DNA from: JBBRGK01 sp036741355
GTDB lineage: Bacteria; Chloroflexota; Dehalococcoidia; CAUJGQ01
NCBI GenBank assembly: GCA_036741355.1
Contig: DAINSK010000005.1
Span: forward strand, 1-64,000
Direction: 5' to 3'
Length of the DNA stretch: 64,000 bases
Positions 17,799 through 25,705 of this stretch are shown in pieces. Position 1 is the first letter of the stretch. Each line of letters begins with the position of its first letter. The notes beneath the pieces are model-generated. The model did not search any database, was not told where the DNA came from, and worked only from the letters and a program-made list of their open reading frames with translations. A program made the position numbers and the translations under genes.

Positions 17799-18740
17799 AT
17801 GCCGTTCGACTACCATGAGCCCCAGACCCTGAGCGAGGCCTTTCGGCTGCTCGCCTCCGAAGGCGAGGCCGGTGCGATCCTCGCCGGCGGCACTGATCTG
17901 CTGTTGCAGATGCGCCGCCGCGTGCGGTCTTATCGTTCGGTTATCAACATCAAGGCCATCCCCGGGCTGAACGAATTGCGGTATGACCCGGCTGAAGGGC
18001 TCACATGCGGTGCGCTGGTCACGTTTCGTGAGCTGGAAACCGACCCCGCTGTGCGCTTGCACTATCCCGCGCTGAGTGAGGCGGCCGCGCTCGTTGCTGG
18101 CGTGCAGCTCCGCAACCTGGCCACCGTGGGCGGCAACGTCGGCAACGCTTCGCCGGCGGCCGATAGCATCCCGCCACTGGTCGCACTGGGAGCGACGAGC
18201 GAGATCGCAGGGCCGGGCGGTTCGCGGAACGTCTCGCTGGATGAGTGTTTTGTCGGCCCAGGCAAGACGATCCTGGCGGCCGACGAGCTGTTCACCGTCT
18301 TCCATATCCCGCCCCCGCCGGCGAACAGCGGCAACGTCTACCAGCGCCTCACGCCACGGTCGGCGATGGACATTGCGGTGGTCAGCGTCGCCGCCACCGT
18401 CCAGTTGGACGGCAGCAGGCGGGTCACAGATTGCCGCATCGTGCTGGGGGCGGTTGCGCCGGTGCCTCTGCGGGCCGCGGGCGCGGAGGCGGTGTTGCGA
18501 GGCAATGCCCCCTCTCCGGCGTTGCTGAAACAAGCCGGAGAGATTGCAGCGCAGGAGACGCGGCCGATTACGGACATGCGCGGCAGCGCGGCGTACCGGC
18601 GCGCGATGATCGCGGTGCTGACAGGGCGGGTGGTCGAGCTGGCAGCGCAGCGGGCGCGCGGAGCTGCATCGCCGGCCGGACATTTCAATGGATCCCGCCA
18701 GGGAACCAGCCAAAACGGCAGTACAAAGGCGTCATCGTGA
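17799..18740 (+). CDS. Molybdenum hydroxylase, FAD-binding medium subunit (NdhF/CoxM-like)
   Basis: 313 aa. The FAD-binding signatures of the xanthine dehydrogenase family are present: AILAGGTDLLLQMRR near the N-terminus and LATVGGNVGNASPAADS in the middle, then the C-terminal CO-dehydrogenase flavoprotein domain. It transfers electrons from the Fe-S subunit to the final acceptor. It is the first gene of a four-gene hydroxylase operon, overlapping the small subunit by GTGA, and follows the FAD/2Fe-2S pair by 25 bases, so all six genes may form one transcript. Confidence 0.9.
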   Translation: MPFDYHEPQTLSEAFRLLASEGEAGAILAGGTDLLLQMRRRVRSYRSVINIKAIPGLNELRYDPAEGLTCGALVTFRELETDPAVRLHYPALSEAAALVAGVQLRNLATVGGNVGNASPAADSIPPLVALGATSEIAGPGGSRNVSLDECFVGPGKTILAADELFTVFHIPPPPANSGNVYQRLTPRSAMDIAVVSVAATVQLDGSRRVTDCRIVLGAVAPVPLRAAGAEAVLRGNAPSPALLKQAGEIAAQETRPITDMRGSAAYRRAMIAVLTGRVVELAAQRARGAASPAGHFNGSRQGTSQNGSTKASS

Positions 18741-19213
18741 AGCAACGCTATGAGCAGACGATCAATGGGAAGCTCCGCGAATTTGAGACCGAGCCGTATC
18801 AGACCTTGCTCGATACCCTGCGGGACGTGCTCGGACTCACCGGTTCGAAGAAGGGCTGCAACGAAGGCGAGTGTGCATCCTGCACTGTGCTGCTGGACGG
18901 CAAACCGGTGAACTCTTGCCTGGTGCTGATCGGCGATGCAGTGGGTAAGGACACCGTCACGATCGAAGGGATCGCCCGTGACGGAGTCCCTCATCCTCTC
19001 CAGCAGTCGTTCGTCGAGCTGGGCGGCACTCAGTGCGGCTACTGCACTCCGGGCTTCGTCGTGAGCGCGTTCGCGCTGTTGCAGGAGAACCCTTGCCCGA
19101 GCGATGAGCAGATCAAGCAGTACCTGGCGGGGAACATTTGTCGTTGCACAGGCTTCAACAAGATACTGGCCGCGGTCCAACAGGCAAGCCAGCGTCAAGT
19201 GGCGGCAGGCTAG
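18737..19213 (+). CDS. Molybdenum hydroxylase, 2Fe-2S small subunit (NdhS/CoxS-like)
   Basis: 158 aa from GTG 18737. Carries both 2Fe-2S clusters: plant-ferredoxin-type cysteines in KKGCNEGECASCTVLLDG plus VNSC, and the helical domain pair in QCGYCTPGF and NICRCTGF. Length is standard for the small subunit. The overlap with the FAD-subunit gene supports equimolar synthesis. Confidence 0.93.
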   Translation: MKQRYEQTINGKLREFETEPYQTLLDTLRDVLGLTGSKKGCNEGECASCTVLLDGKPVNSCLVLIGDAVGKDTVTIEGIARDGVPHPLQQSFVELGGTQCGYCTPGFVVSAFALLQENPCPSDEQIKQYLAGNICRCTGFNKILAAVQQASQRQVAAG

Positions 19214-19257
19214 TCTGACTTCGCGGTGCGGAAGGAAGCGAGTTGGGAGAGCGGCCA

Positions 19258-20580
19258 ATGATCATCAATTCGCCACGCGCCGATCGGATCACAGCGGGCG
19301 AAGACGTTCAGCCACAGAGCCTGATCGGCGCCTCACCACCGCGTCTCGACGGGTGGGAGAAGGTGCAGGGCGCCACCATCTATGCCGGCGACCTGTCCAT
19401 GCCTGGCATGCTGCATGCGAAGATCCTGTGGAGTAAGCATCCCCATGCGCTGATCCGCAGCATCGATACACGCGTTGCTGCGGCGATGCCCGGTGTGCAT
19501 GCGGTACTGACCGCGGCAGACGTGTCCGGACCGAACCGCTTTGGGCTGGCGATCCTCGATCAGCGGGTGCTGGCCCACGAGAAGGTGCGCTCGATTGCGG
19601 ACCCGGTTGCACTGGTGGCCGCCGAGTCTGAGGAACTGGCCGAAGAGGCCGCCGAACGAATCATCGTCGATTACGAGCCGTTGCCCGCGGTATTCACGAT
19701 CGAGGATGCGCTCGCGCCTGGGGCGGCGGCCGTACACGAGGGCGGTAACCTTTTGCAGCACACGATGGTGCGCAAAGGTGACATCGAGGCCGGATTCGCC
19801 CAGGCAGACGTCACGGTCGAATGCACCTATCGCACGCATTCGATGGACCACGTGCCCATGGAACCGGAGGCGGGCCTCGCGCACCTGGACAGCTTCGGCG
19901 TCTTGAACGTGCTGACATCCACCCAGTACCCATTCCGTGACCGACGCCAGATCGCGCCCAACGTCGGCCTGCCGATGAATCGAGTCCGTGTGGTGCAGAT
20001 GCCTGTCGGCGGTGGCTTTGGCCGTAAAGACGACATCACCACTGAGATCCACGTGAGCCTGCTGGCCCTGAAGACCGGGCGGCCGGTGCGGCTGGTCTAC
20101 ACGCGGGCGGAGTCCTTGTTCGCCAATTCCAAGCGCCATCCATTCGTAATCCGCTATAGGTCGGGGGCGCGGGCCGATGGCAAACTGACTGCGGTCGAAG
20201 CGACGCTGTACGGCGATACCGGCCCGTATGCCTCCCTCGGCGCCTATGTGGTCAAGAAGGCCGGTATCCATGCCACCGGCCCCTACTTCGTGCCTAACGT
20301 CAAAGTGGATACATATACTGTCTACACCAACAACCTGATCTCGGGCGCCATGCGAGGTTTCGGCGTGCTCCAGGCCGCGGTAGCGCATGAGTCGCAGATG
20401 GACATGCTGGCGCACAAGCTTCTGATGTCGCCGCTCGACTTCCGCCTCAAGAACTGCCTCAAGGAAGGGCTCTCGTCGGCCACCGGCCAGCTGATGGGCG
20501 CCGGTGCAGGAATCGAGGCCACCCTCCTACGCATCAAGGACTACATGGCACAGAACAAGCTGGGGTGGGCGGACCGATGA
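19258..20580 (+). CDS. Molybdenum hydroxylase, N-terminal half of the split large subunit (NdhL-like)
   Basis: About 441 aa. Contains the a/b hammerhead domain (RLDGWEKVQGATIYAGDL, VHAVLTAADV, IVDYEPLPAVF) and the first molybdopterin-binding region with QMPVGGGFGRK and NLISGAMRGFGVLQ. It ends after IEATLLRIKDYMAQN, where single-chain large subunits continue. The next gene overlaps by ATGA and supplies the rest. This division matches the L and M subunits of Eubacterium barkeri nicotinate dehydrogenase. Start taken as ATG 19258; TTG 19243 with GGAAGGAAG upstream is an alternative. Confidence 0.88.
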   Translation: MIINSPRADRITAGEDVQPQSLIGASPPRLDGWEKVQGATIYAGDLSMPGMLHAKILWSKHPHALIRSIDTRVAAAMPGVHAVLTAADVSGPNRFGLAILDQRVLAHEKVRSIADPVALVAAESEELAEEAAERIIVDYEPLPAVFTIEDALAPGAAAVHEGGNLLQHTMVRKGDIEAGFAQADVTVECTYRTHSMDHVPMEPEAGLAHLDSFGVLNVLTSTQYPFRDRRQIAPNVGLPMNRVRVVQMPVGGGFGRKDDITTEIHVSLLALKTGRPVRLVYTRAESLFANSKRHPFVIRYRSGARADGKLTAVEATLYGDTGPYASLGAYVVKKAGIHATGPYFVPNVKVDTYTVYTNNLISGAMRGFGVLQAAVAHESQMDMLAHKLLMSPLDFRLKNCLKEGLSSATGQLMGAGAGIEATLLRIKDYMAQNKLGWADR

Positions 20581-21566
20581 AGAAGCGCGGCGTCGGCCTC
20601 GGTTCAATGTTCTACGGCATTGGTTACGGCTTCAACCGTCCCGACATCGGTGCGGCGCACATCGAGATCGCCGAGGACGGAACGGCAACCGTATACACGG
20701 GTGTGTGCGACCTGGGCCAGGGTATTCAGACCCTGCTCGCCCAGATCGCCGGCAGCGAGCTTGGCTTGACCATGGACCAGCTGAGGGTGATGAATGCCGA
20801 CACCGGCAGCACACCCGACTCGGGCCCCACCTCCGGCAGCCGCGCAACCTATGTCCAGGGTGTTGCGGTTCGCAACGCGGCGCTCGACCTCAAGGAGCGC
20901 CTGCTCCAGACGGCGTCCCAACTCATAGAGACGCCCGTCGATGACCTGGAGATCGCCGGGCACTCTGTGCGCCATCGAGTGACCAAATCCGGCGGTGTCT
21001 CCGTCGTCAGCGTCGTCGACGAGATGCACCGGCAGGGCAAACGCTGCATCGGTTGGGGCTGGCAGGACATCACCACGGGCGACGTCGATGCGGAGACATC
21101 TCAGGGCGACGCCTATCAGACCTTTGGCTGGGCAACCCAGCTGGCGGAAGTCGAGGTCGATACCGAAACGGGCTTCGTCCAGGTGACGCGCCTCGCATCG
21201 GCGACCGACGCCGGCAAGGCGATCAATCCGCTCGGAGTGGAGGGCCAGATTCAGGGTGGGGCGGTGATGGGCATCGGCTATGCGCTGTACGAGCAGCACG
21301 TCCTCGAAGCAGGCTATCCGAAGACGGCATCGCTCGCGTTCTATCTGTTGCCCACAATCATGGACGTGCCGGAGATAGAATGCCTTATCGTCGAAGTGCC
21401 TGAACCGAGCGGGCCGTACGGAGCAAAAGGGGTATCGGAGCCGGCGACGATTCCGACGACACCCGCCATACTGAACGCGATTTATGATGCGGTCGGTGTC
21501 CGGGTAACGCAGACTCCGGCCACTCCGGAGCGGATCTACAACCTCCTGCAGGAGCTGACCTCATGA
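20577..21566 (+). CDS. Molybdenum hydroxylase, C-terminal half of the split large subunit (NdhM-like)
   Basis: 329 aa from ATG 20577, overlapping the previous stop. Holds the second molybdopterin domain: GLGSMFYGIGYGFNRPD, VCDLGQGIQTLLAQIA, NADTGSTPDSGPTSGSRAT and the segment GPYGAKGVSEPATIPTTPA, whose Glu corresponds to the catalytic glutamate of the family. With the L half it rebuilds a normal large subunit of about 770 residues. The enzyme hydroxylates a carbon next to nitrogen or a similar electrophilic carbon. The actual substrate is not shown by the sequence. Confidence 0.88.
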   Translation: MKKRGVGLGSMFYGIGYGFNRPDIGAAHIEIAEDGTATVYTGVCDLGQGIQTLLAQIAGSELGLTMDQLRVMNADTGSTPDSGPTSGSRATYVQGVAVRNAALDLKERLLQTASQLIETPVDDLEIAGHSVRHRVTKSGGVSVVSVVDEMHRQGKRCIGWGWQDITTGDVDAETSQGDAYQTFGWATQLAEVEVDTETGFVQVTRLASATDAGKAINPLGVEGQIQGGAVMGIGYALYEQHVLEAGYPKTASLAFYLLPTIMDVPEIECLIVEVPEPSGPYGAKGVSEPATIPTTPAILNAIYDAVGVRVTQTPATPERIYNLLQELTS

Positions 21567-22276
21567 GTTGGCGGGTAGGACTGCTGATTCCCTCCTCCAA
21601 CACCGTCATGGAAGTGGACTTCTACCGCAACCTCGCCCATGACACCACGGTCCACACGGGCCGCATGTACATGGTGGACACGACCGTTGCGGGCGAAGAG
21701 CGGATGCTCGACGAGTTCACGATGCCGGCAGCGGGGGCCGTGGGCACCGCACTGCCCCACGTGGTGGTGTTCGGCTGCACGAGCGCGGGAGCGCTGCGCG
21801 GCAAACAGTACGACCAGGAACTCTGCGGGCGCATCGCTGGGGTCACAAACGCCGCACCGGTCAGTGTGATCGCCTCGGTGAACAAGGCGCTGCGCGACAC
21901 ACGCGCGACCCGAGTCGCGGTGATCACGCCATACGCCGACGAGCTCAATCTGCGCATCAAGGCGAGCGTGGAAGCCGAGGGCATCGAGGTAACGGCGATG
22001 CACGGCATGGGCATCACCAACAACTTCGACATCGCCAGCGTCAGCCCCGACGAAATCGTCGACTTCGTCCGCTCGCGCCTCGGCGCTCGGGTTCCCGGTG
22101 AAGCGCTGTTTCTCTCCTGCACCAACTTCCACGCCATGAACGCGTTATCGGCGCTCAAGATCATCTATGACGTACCGATGGTGACCAGCAACCTCGCCGC
22201 GCTTCAGGCTGTCAAGGAGCAGATCGCCGGACTGCGTCAGAGCGAGCTCGAACTTTCGGAAAGCGCAACGAGGTAA
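21563..22276 (+). CDS. Maleate cis-trans isomerase / Asp-Glu racemase family protein
   Basis: 237 aa, overlapping the preceding Mo-subunit gene by ATGA. Starts WRVGLLIPSSNTVMEVDFYR, typical of maleate isomerase and arylmalonate decarboxylase relatives. The two catalytic cysteines fit VVFGCTSAGALRG and FLSCTNFHAMNAL. Members isomerise maleate to fumarate, racemise or decarboxylate. Maleate isomerase is a step in aerobic nicotinate and gentisate pathways, which fits a ring-degradation cluster, but a different dicarboxylate is equally possible. Confidence 0.8.
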   Translation: MSWRVGLLIPSSNTVMEVDFYRNLAHDTTVHTGRMYMVDTTVAGEERMLDEFTMPAAGAVGTALPHVVVFGCTSAGALRGKQYDQELCGRIAGVTNAAPVSVIASVNKALRDTRATRVAVITPYADELNLRIKASVEAEGIEVTAMHGMGITNNFDIASVSPDEIVDFVRSRLGARVPGEALFLSCTNFHAMNALSALKIIYDVPMVTSNLAALQAVKEQIAGLRQSELELSESATR

Positions 22277-22280
22277 AAGC

Positions 22281-23159
22281 ATGGAGCTCGTCGATGTCAA
22301 GGGCGCTGTAGACCTCCACGTCCACTCGTTCCCCTGCATCTTTCCGCGGCTCGCCGACGACCGGCAGGTTGTGTGCGCCGCTTCCGAGGCGGGGATGCGG
22401 GCGATTGTGCTCAAGTCGCACCATGAGAGCAGCGTGAGCCGCGCCTACCTGCTGCAGAGCGAGTTTCCCGAGATCAAGATCTTCGGCGGCGTCGTGCTGA
22501 ACCACTTCGTCGGCGGCATCAATCCTGCCGCCGCGGAGGTCGGATTGCGGCTCGGCGCCAAGGAAGTGTGGATGCCGACGATCGACTCAGCGCACCACGT
22601 CGATATTCACGGCGGCCGTGAGAAGTACGACGTGCAGGAGGGCGAGGACAGCTTCGCCTGGGGCGATCCGATCCGCATCCTCGACGCTGACGGCAAGCTC
22701 ACTGCCGCGACCATCGTCGTGCTGGAGCTAATCGCCAAACATGACGCGATTCTCGGTACCGCACACCTATCCCTCGAAGAGATCACGCCGCTGGTGCAGG
22801 AAGCCCGCAGGCGCGGCGTGCAGAAGATCTTGCTGACACATCCGTTCTTTCGGGTGCCTGCGGGCATGAACGAAGAGTTCATGCTGGAGATGGCCAAACT
22901 CGGCGTTATCGCTGAATTTGGCTTTTGCACGGTGTCGCCGATGTGGGCGTATGCCACGATCGAACAGACGAGACACGCAATGGATACAGTCGGCTATGAC
23001 AACTGCGTGATCATGAGCGACGCTGGTCAGACCCATAACCCGATCGCACCGGAGGCCATGCGACTCTACGCCCAGTGCCTGTACGAAAAGGGTGTAAAGG
23101 CCTCGGACCTGGAACGCATGATGACCAGGACGCCCAGCGGCCTGCTCGGGCTGGAGTAG
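22281..23159 (+). CDS. DUF6282-like amidohydrolase-superfamily protein
   Basis: 292 aa. Begins with DLHVHSFPCIFPRLADD (an N-terminal HxH metal motif), then EAGMRAIVLKSHHESS, a GGVVLNHFVGGINPAAAEVG strand-turn and KEVWMPTIDSAHH, and a distal HLSLEEITPLV and LLTHPFFRVPAG with His residues suited for metal. A late Asp (CVIMSDAGQTHNP) completes the set. The metal centre appears intact, in contrast with the two amidohydrolase-fold proteins of the CoA-transferase modules. Four bases separate it from the racemase-like gene. Specific reaction unknown. Confidence 0.75.
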   Translation: MELVDVKGAVDLHVHSFPCIFPRLADDRQVVCAASEAGMRAIVLKSHHESSVSRAYLLQSEFPEIKIFGGVVLNHFVGGINPAAAEVGLRLGAKEVWMPTIDSAHHVDIHGGREKYDVQEGEDSFAWGDPIRILDADGKLTAATIVVLELIAKHDAILGTAHLSLEEITPLVQEARRRGVQKILLTHPFFRVPAGMNEEFMLEMAKLGVIAEFGFCTVSPMWAYATIEQTRHAMDTVGYDNCVIMSDAGQTHNPIAPEAMRLYAQCLYEKGVKASDLERMMTRTPSGLLGLE

Positions 23160-23182
23160 GCGGAGCGCCGGGGAGGGTGACG

Positions 23183-24439
23183 GTGGACAAGATAAAGCAG
23201 CTCCGCTGCGTCGAGTGTGGGGCGGTCTATCCATACGGCGAAGTCGAGTACACCTGCCCGCGCTGCGGCATCAGCGGCATCCTCGACGTCGAGTTCGACT
23301 ACGACGCGATCGCGGCGTCCGGGTTCGGCGCCGCGGTGCTCGCAGCGAGACCTGAGCAGTCAATCTGGCGCTACTTCGAGCTGTTGCCGGTTGAAGACAG
23401 AGCCAACGTGCCAACGCTGCAACTCGGCATGACACCCATCTATCGCTTGCCGGCTCTTGGCCGCGAGATCGGCATCGCGGAGCTGCTGATCAAGGACGAC
23501 GGGCGGCTGCCGACCGGCTCGTTCAAGGATCGCGCCTCAGCGGTCGGCGTAGCCCGTGCGCGAGAGCTGGGCTTCCGTGAGATCGCCTGTGCGTCCACGG
23601 GCAACGCCGCCAGCTCACTCGCCGGCATGGCGGCGAACCTCGGCCTCAAAGCCCATATCTTCGTGCCTGCTACCGCGCCCGAGGCAAAGGTGGCGCAGTT
23701 GCTGATCTTTGGCGCGGACGTCATGCTCGTGGACGGCAGCTACGACCAGGCGTACTGGCTGTGCATGGACGCGGCCAGGGAATTCGGTTGGTTCAATCGC
23801 AACTGCGCCGTCAACCCCTACCTGGTCGAAGGCAAGAAGACCTGCGGCCTGGAGATCGGCGAACAGCTGGCGCAGGACATACCCGACTGGGTTGCCGTCT
23901 CCGTAGGCGACGGCTGCACGATTGCAGGCATCTGGAAGGGGCTCAAGGAGATGCACCGCTTTGGTGTGCTGCCGCGTCTGCCCCGGCTGCTCGGCGTGCA
24001 GGCAGGTGGCGCCAACCCGATCAGCCGCGCCTTCGAGGCCGGGTCAGAACAGGTCGAATATCAGCAGGCTGTCACGCTCGCCGACTCGATCGCCGTGGGA
24101 GAGCCTCGCAACGCGGTCAAGGCGCTGCGCGCCGTGCGCGAGTCGGGCGGTGCGATGGTCGACGTGGGCGACGACGAGATCCTGGCGGCGATGCGTCTGT
24201 TGGCGGGTCGTGCGGGCGTCTTCGGCGAACCGGCCGGGATTGCCGCTCTGGCGGGTATCAAAGCAGCGGTCGAACGAGGCATCATTGGCTCCGAGGAGCG
24301 GGTGCTGCACGTAGTCACCGGCAACGGGCTGAAGGACGCCCGTGCCGCTTTCCAGGCTGTGGCGCCGCCAACAAAGATTCCTGTTTCACTGGAAGCCGTG
24401 CGGCAGCATGTCGCGTCCGAGACCGCGGGCGCGCGTTGA
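23183..24439 (+). CDS. Threonine-synthase-like PLP-dependent enzyme
   Basis: 418 aa from GTG 23183, which follows GGGAGGG. An N-terminal zinc-ribbon (CVECGAVYPYG, YTCPRCG) is typical of class ThrC proteins. The PLP lysine is in LPTGSFKDRASA, the phosphate-binding Asn/Ser stretch in CASTGNAASSLAGMAANLG, and the C-terminal VVTGNGLKDA is also present. In a chromosome it could be housekeeping threonine synthase. Its place within the catabolic operon instead suggests a beta-elimination or replacement enzyme, such as a diaminopropionate- or threonine-type lyase. Confidence 0.8.
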   Translation: MDKIKQLRCVECGAVYPYGEVEYTCPRCGISGILDVEFDYDAIAASGFGAAVLAARPEQSIWRYFELLPVEDRANVPTLQLGMTPIYRLPALGREIGIAELLIKDDGRLPTGSFKDRASAVGVARARELGFREIACASTGNAASSLAGMAANLGLKAHIFVPATAPEAKVAQLLIFGADVMLVDGSYDQAYWLCMDAAREFGWFNRNCAVNPYLVEGKKTCGLEIGEQLAQDIPDWVAVSVGDGCTIAGIWKGLKEMHRFGVLPRLPRLLGVQAGGANPISRAFEAGSEQVEYQQAVTLADSIAVGEPRNAVKALRAVRESGGAMVDVGDDEILAAMRLLAGRAGVFGEPAGIAALAGIKAAVERGIIGSEERVLHVVTGNGLKDARAAFQAVAPPTKIPVSLEAVRQHVASETAGAR

Positions 24440-24514
24440 GGCGGTGCGCCGCCACCCGGCGCATGGGGCCGCAGCTCAGCCGGTAAGAAGGCTGAGTTGC
24501 GGAGAGTGGAGAGC

Positions 24515-25705
24515 ATGCAGCTCTGGCAATCCACCGGCCTGCGGGTCGTAGAACTCGGCAGCGGAATCTCCGCGGCCTTCGGTGCCCGCCTGCTCGCCGA
24601 CGTGGGCGCGGACGTGATCAAGGTTGAGCCGCGGGGCGGAGACGAGACACGGCGCGCGGGTCCGTTCCCCGGCGACCTGCCTCACCCTGAGAAGAGCGGG
24701 CTTTTTCTCTATCTAAACTTTGCCAAGCGTGCGATTACGCTGGACATCCACTGCACGACCGGCGCCGCGCTGCTGGCACGGCTGCTCGAGGACGCCGACG
24801 TGCTGATCGAGAATCTCGGCGCAGGTGTGCTGCGTTCGTTGCCCCTGCCCGAGGGAGCCATCTCCAGGCGGCTGGTTGTGTGTTCGATCAGCACCTATGG
24901 CCAGGACGGCCCCAAGGCTGCCTACGAGGGTTCAGAGATCACCGCCTACGCGGCAGGCGGCATGATGTACATCACCGGCCGCGGGGAACGTGAGCCACTG
25001 AAACAGGGGCTGAATCAAGCTCAGCACCTCGCCGGTGTGAACGCGTCGGCCGCCACACTTGCGGCCGTAAGGCGGGCGCGCCGGAGCGGGCTCGGCCAGC
25101 AGATCGATATCTCGTTGCAGGAAACCGTCGCCTGGATCACCTTCCCGGCGCTCAACCTGTATTCCCACACCGGCGGCATCATGAAGCGCGGCCCCGGCGA
25201 CATGCCGCGCCTGGTGAACTCGCGTCCGATGGAAACGAGCGACGGCTGGATCATGCCCTCGTACGCAGGTATCGGGACGTGGTGGGGTCCCTTCGCGGCC
25301 TTCATGGAGATGCCCGAACTGGCCGAGGAGCGCTTTCTTACGCCGCGGGGCCGGCGGGACAATGCAGAAGAGATCGACCGCCTGGCGGGCGAGCGGCTCA
25401 AGCAGCGCACCACGCAGGACGTCTTTCACGAGGGGCAAGAAGCGGGCCTCACCCTGACCGCGCTGCAGACCCCGGAGGAAGTCGTGCACTCGCCTCAATT
25501 GCTGGAACGAGGCTTCTTCACGGAACAGGATCATCCCGTGGCCGGACGGGTCAGGATGCCGGGCAAGGTTCCTCTCACAAACAATGGACCGCGAGACTCG
25601 GTGGCTCCCGCCCCGCTGCTGGGCCAGCACAACGAGGCAGTCTTCGGAGCACTGGGGCTATCGCCGGACGAGGTTGCCGCGCTGGTCGGAGCCGGAATTA
25701 TATGA
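24515..25705 (+). CDS. CoA-transferase A, module copy 2 (family III, catalytic Asp replaced)
   Basis: 396 aa from ATG 24515, preceded by GGAGAGTGGAGAG. The family fold is clear: TGLRVVELGSGISAAFGARLL, DVIKVEP, GLFLYLNFAKRAITLDI, DVLIENLG and the ISLQETVAWITFPAL region. At the catalytic Asp position the sequence is QAQHLAGVNASAAT, so Asp is missing, as in copy 1. It ends AGII with an ATGA overlap to the next gene. I infer that it works as the non-catalytic half of a heteromer with CoA-transferase B. Confidence 0.85.
   Translation: MQLWQSTGLRVVELGSGISAAFGARLLADVGADVIKVEPRGGDETRRAGPFPGDLPHPEKSGLFLYLNFAKRAITLDIHCTTGAALLARLLEDADVLIENLGAGVLRSLPLPEGAISRRLVVCSISTYGQDGPKAAYEGSEITAYAAGGMMYITGRGEREPLKQGLNQAQHLAGVNASAATLAAVRRARRSGLGQQIDISLQETVAWITFPALNLYSHTGGIMKRGPGDMPRLVNSRPMETSDGWIMPSYAGIGTWWGPFAAFMEMPELAEERFLTPRGRRDNAEEIDRLAGERLKQRTTQDVFHEGQEAGLTLTALQTPEEVVHSPQLLERGFFTEQDHPVAGRVRMPGKVPLTNNGPRDSVAPAPLLGQHNEAVFGALGLSPDEVAALVGAGII

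Noticed and set aside
23183..24439. Naming the PLP enzyme thrC with certainty
   Set aside because: The motifs fit, but a catabolic-operon context and lack of other threonine genes leave the reaction open.
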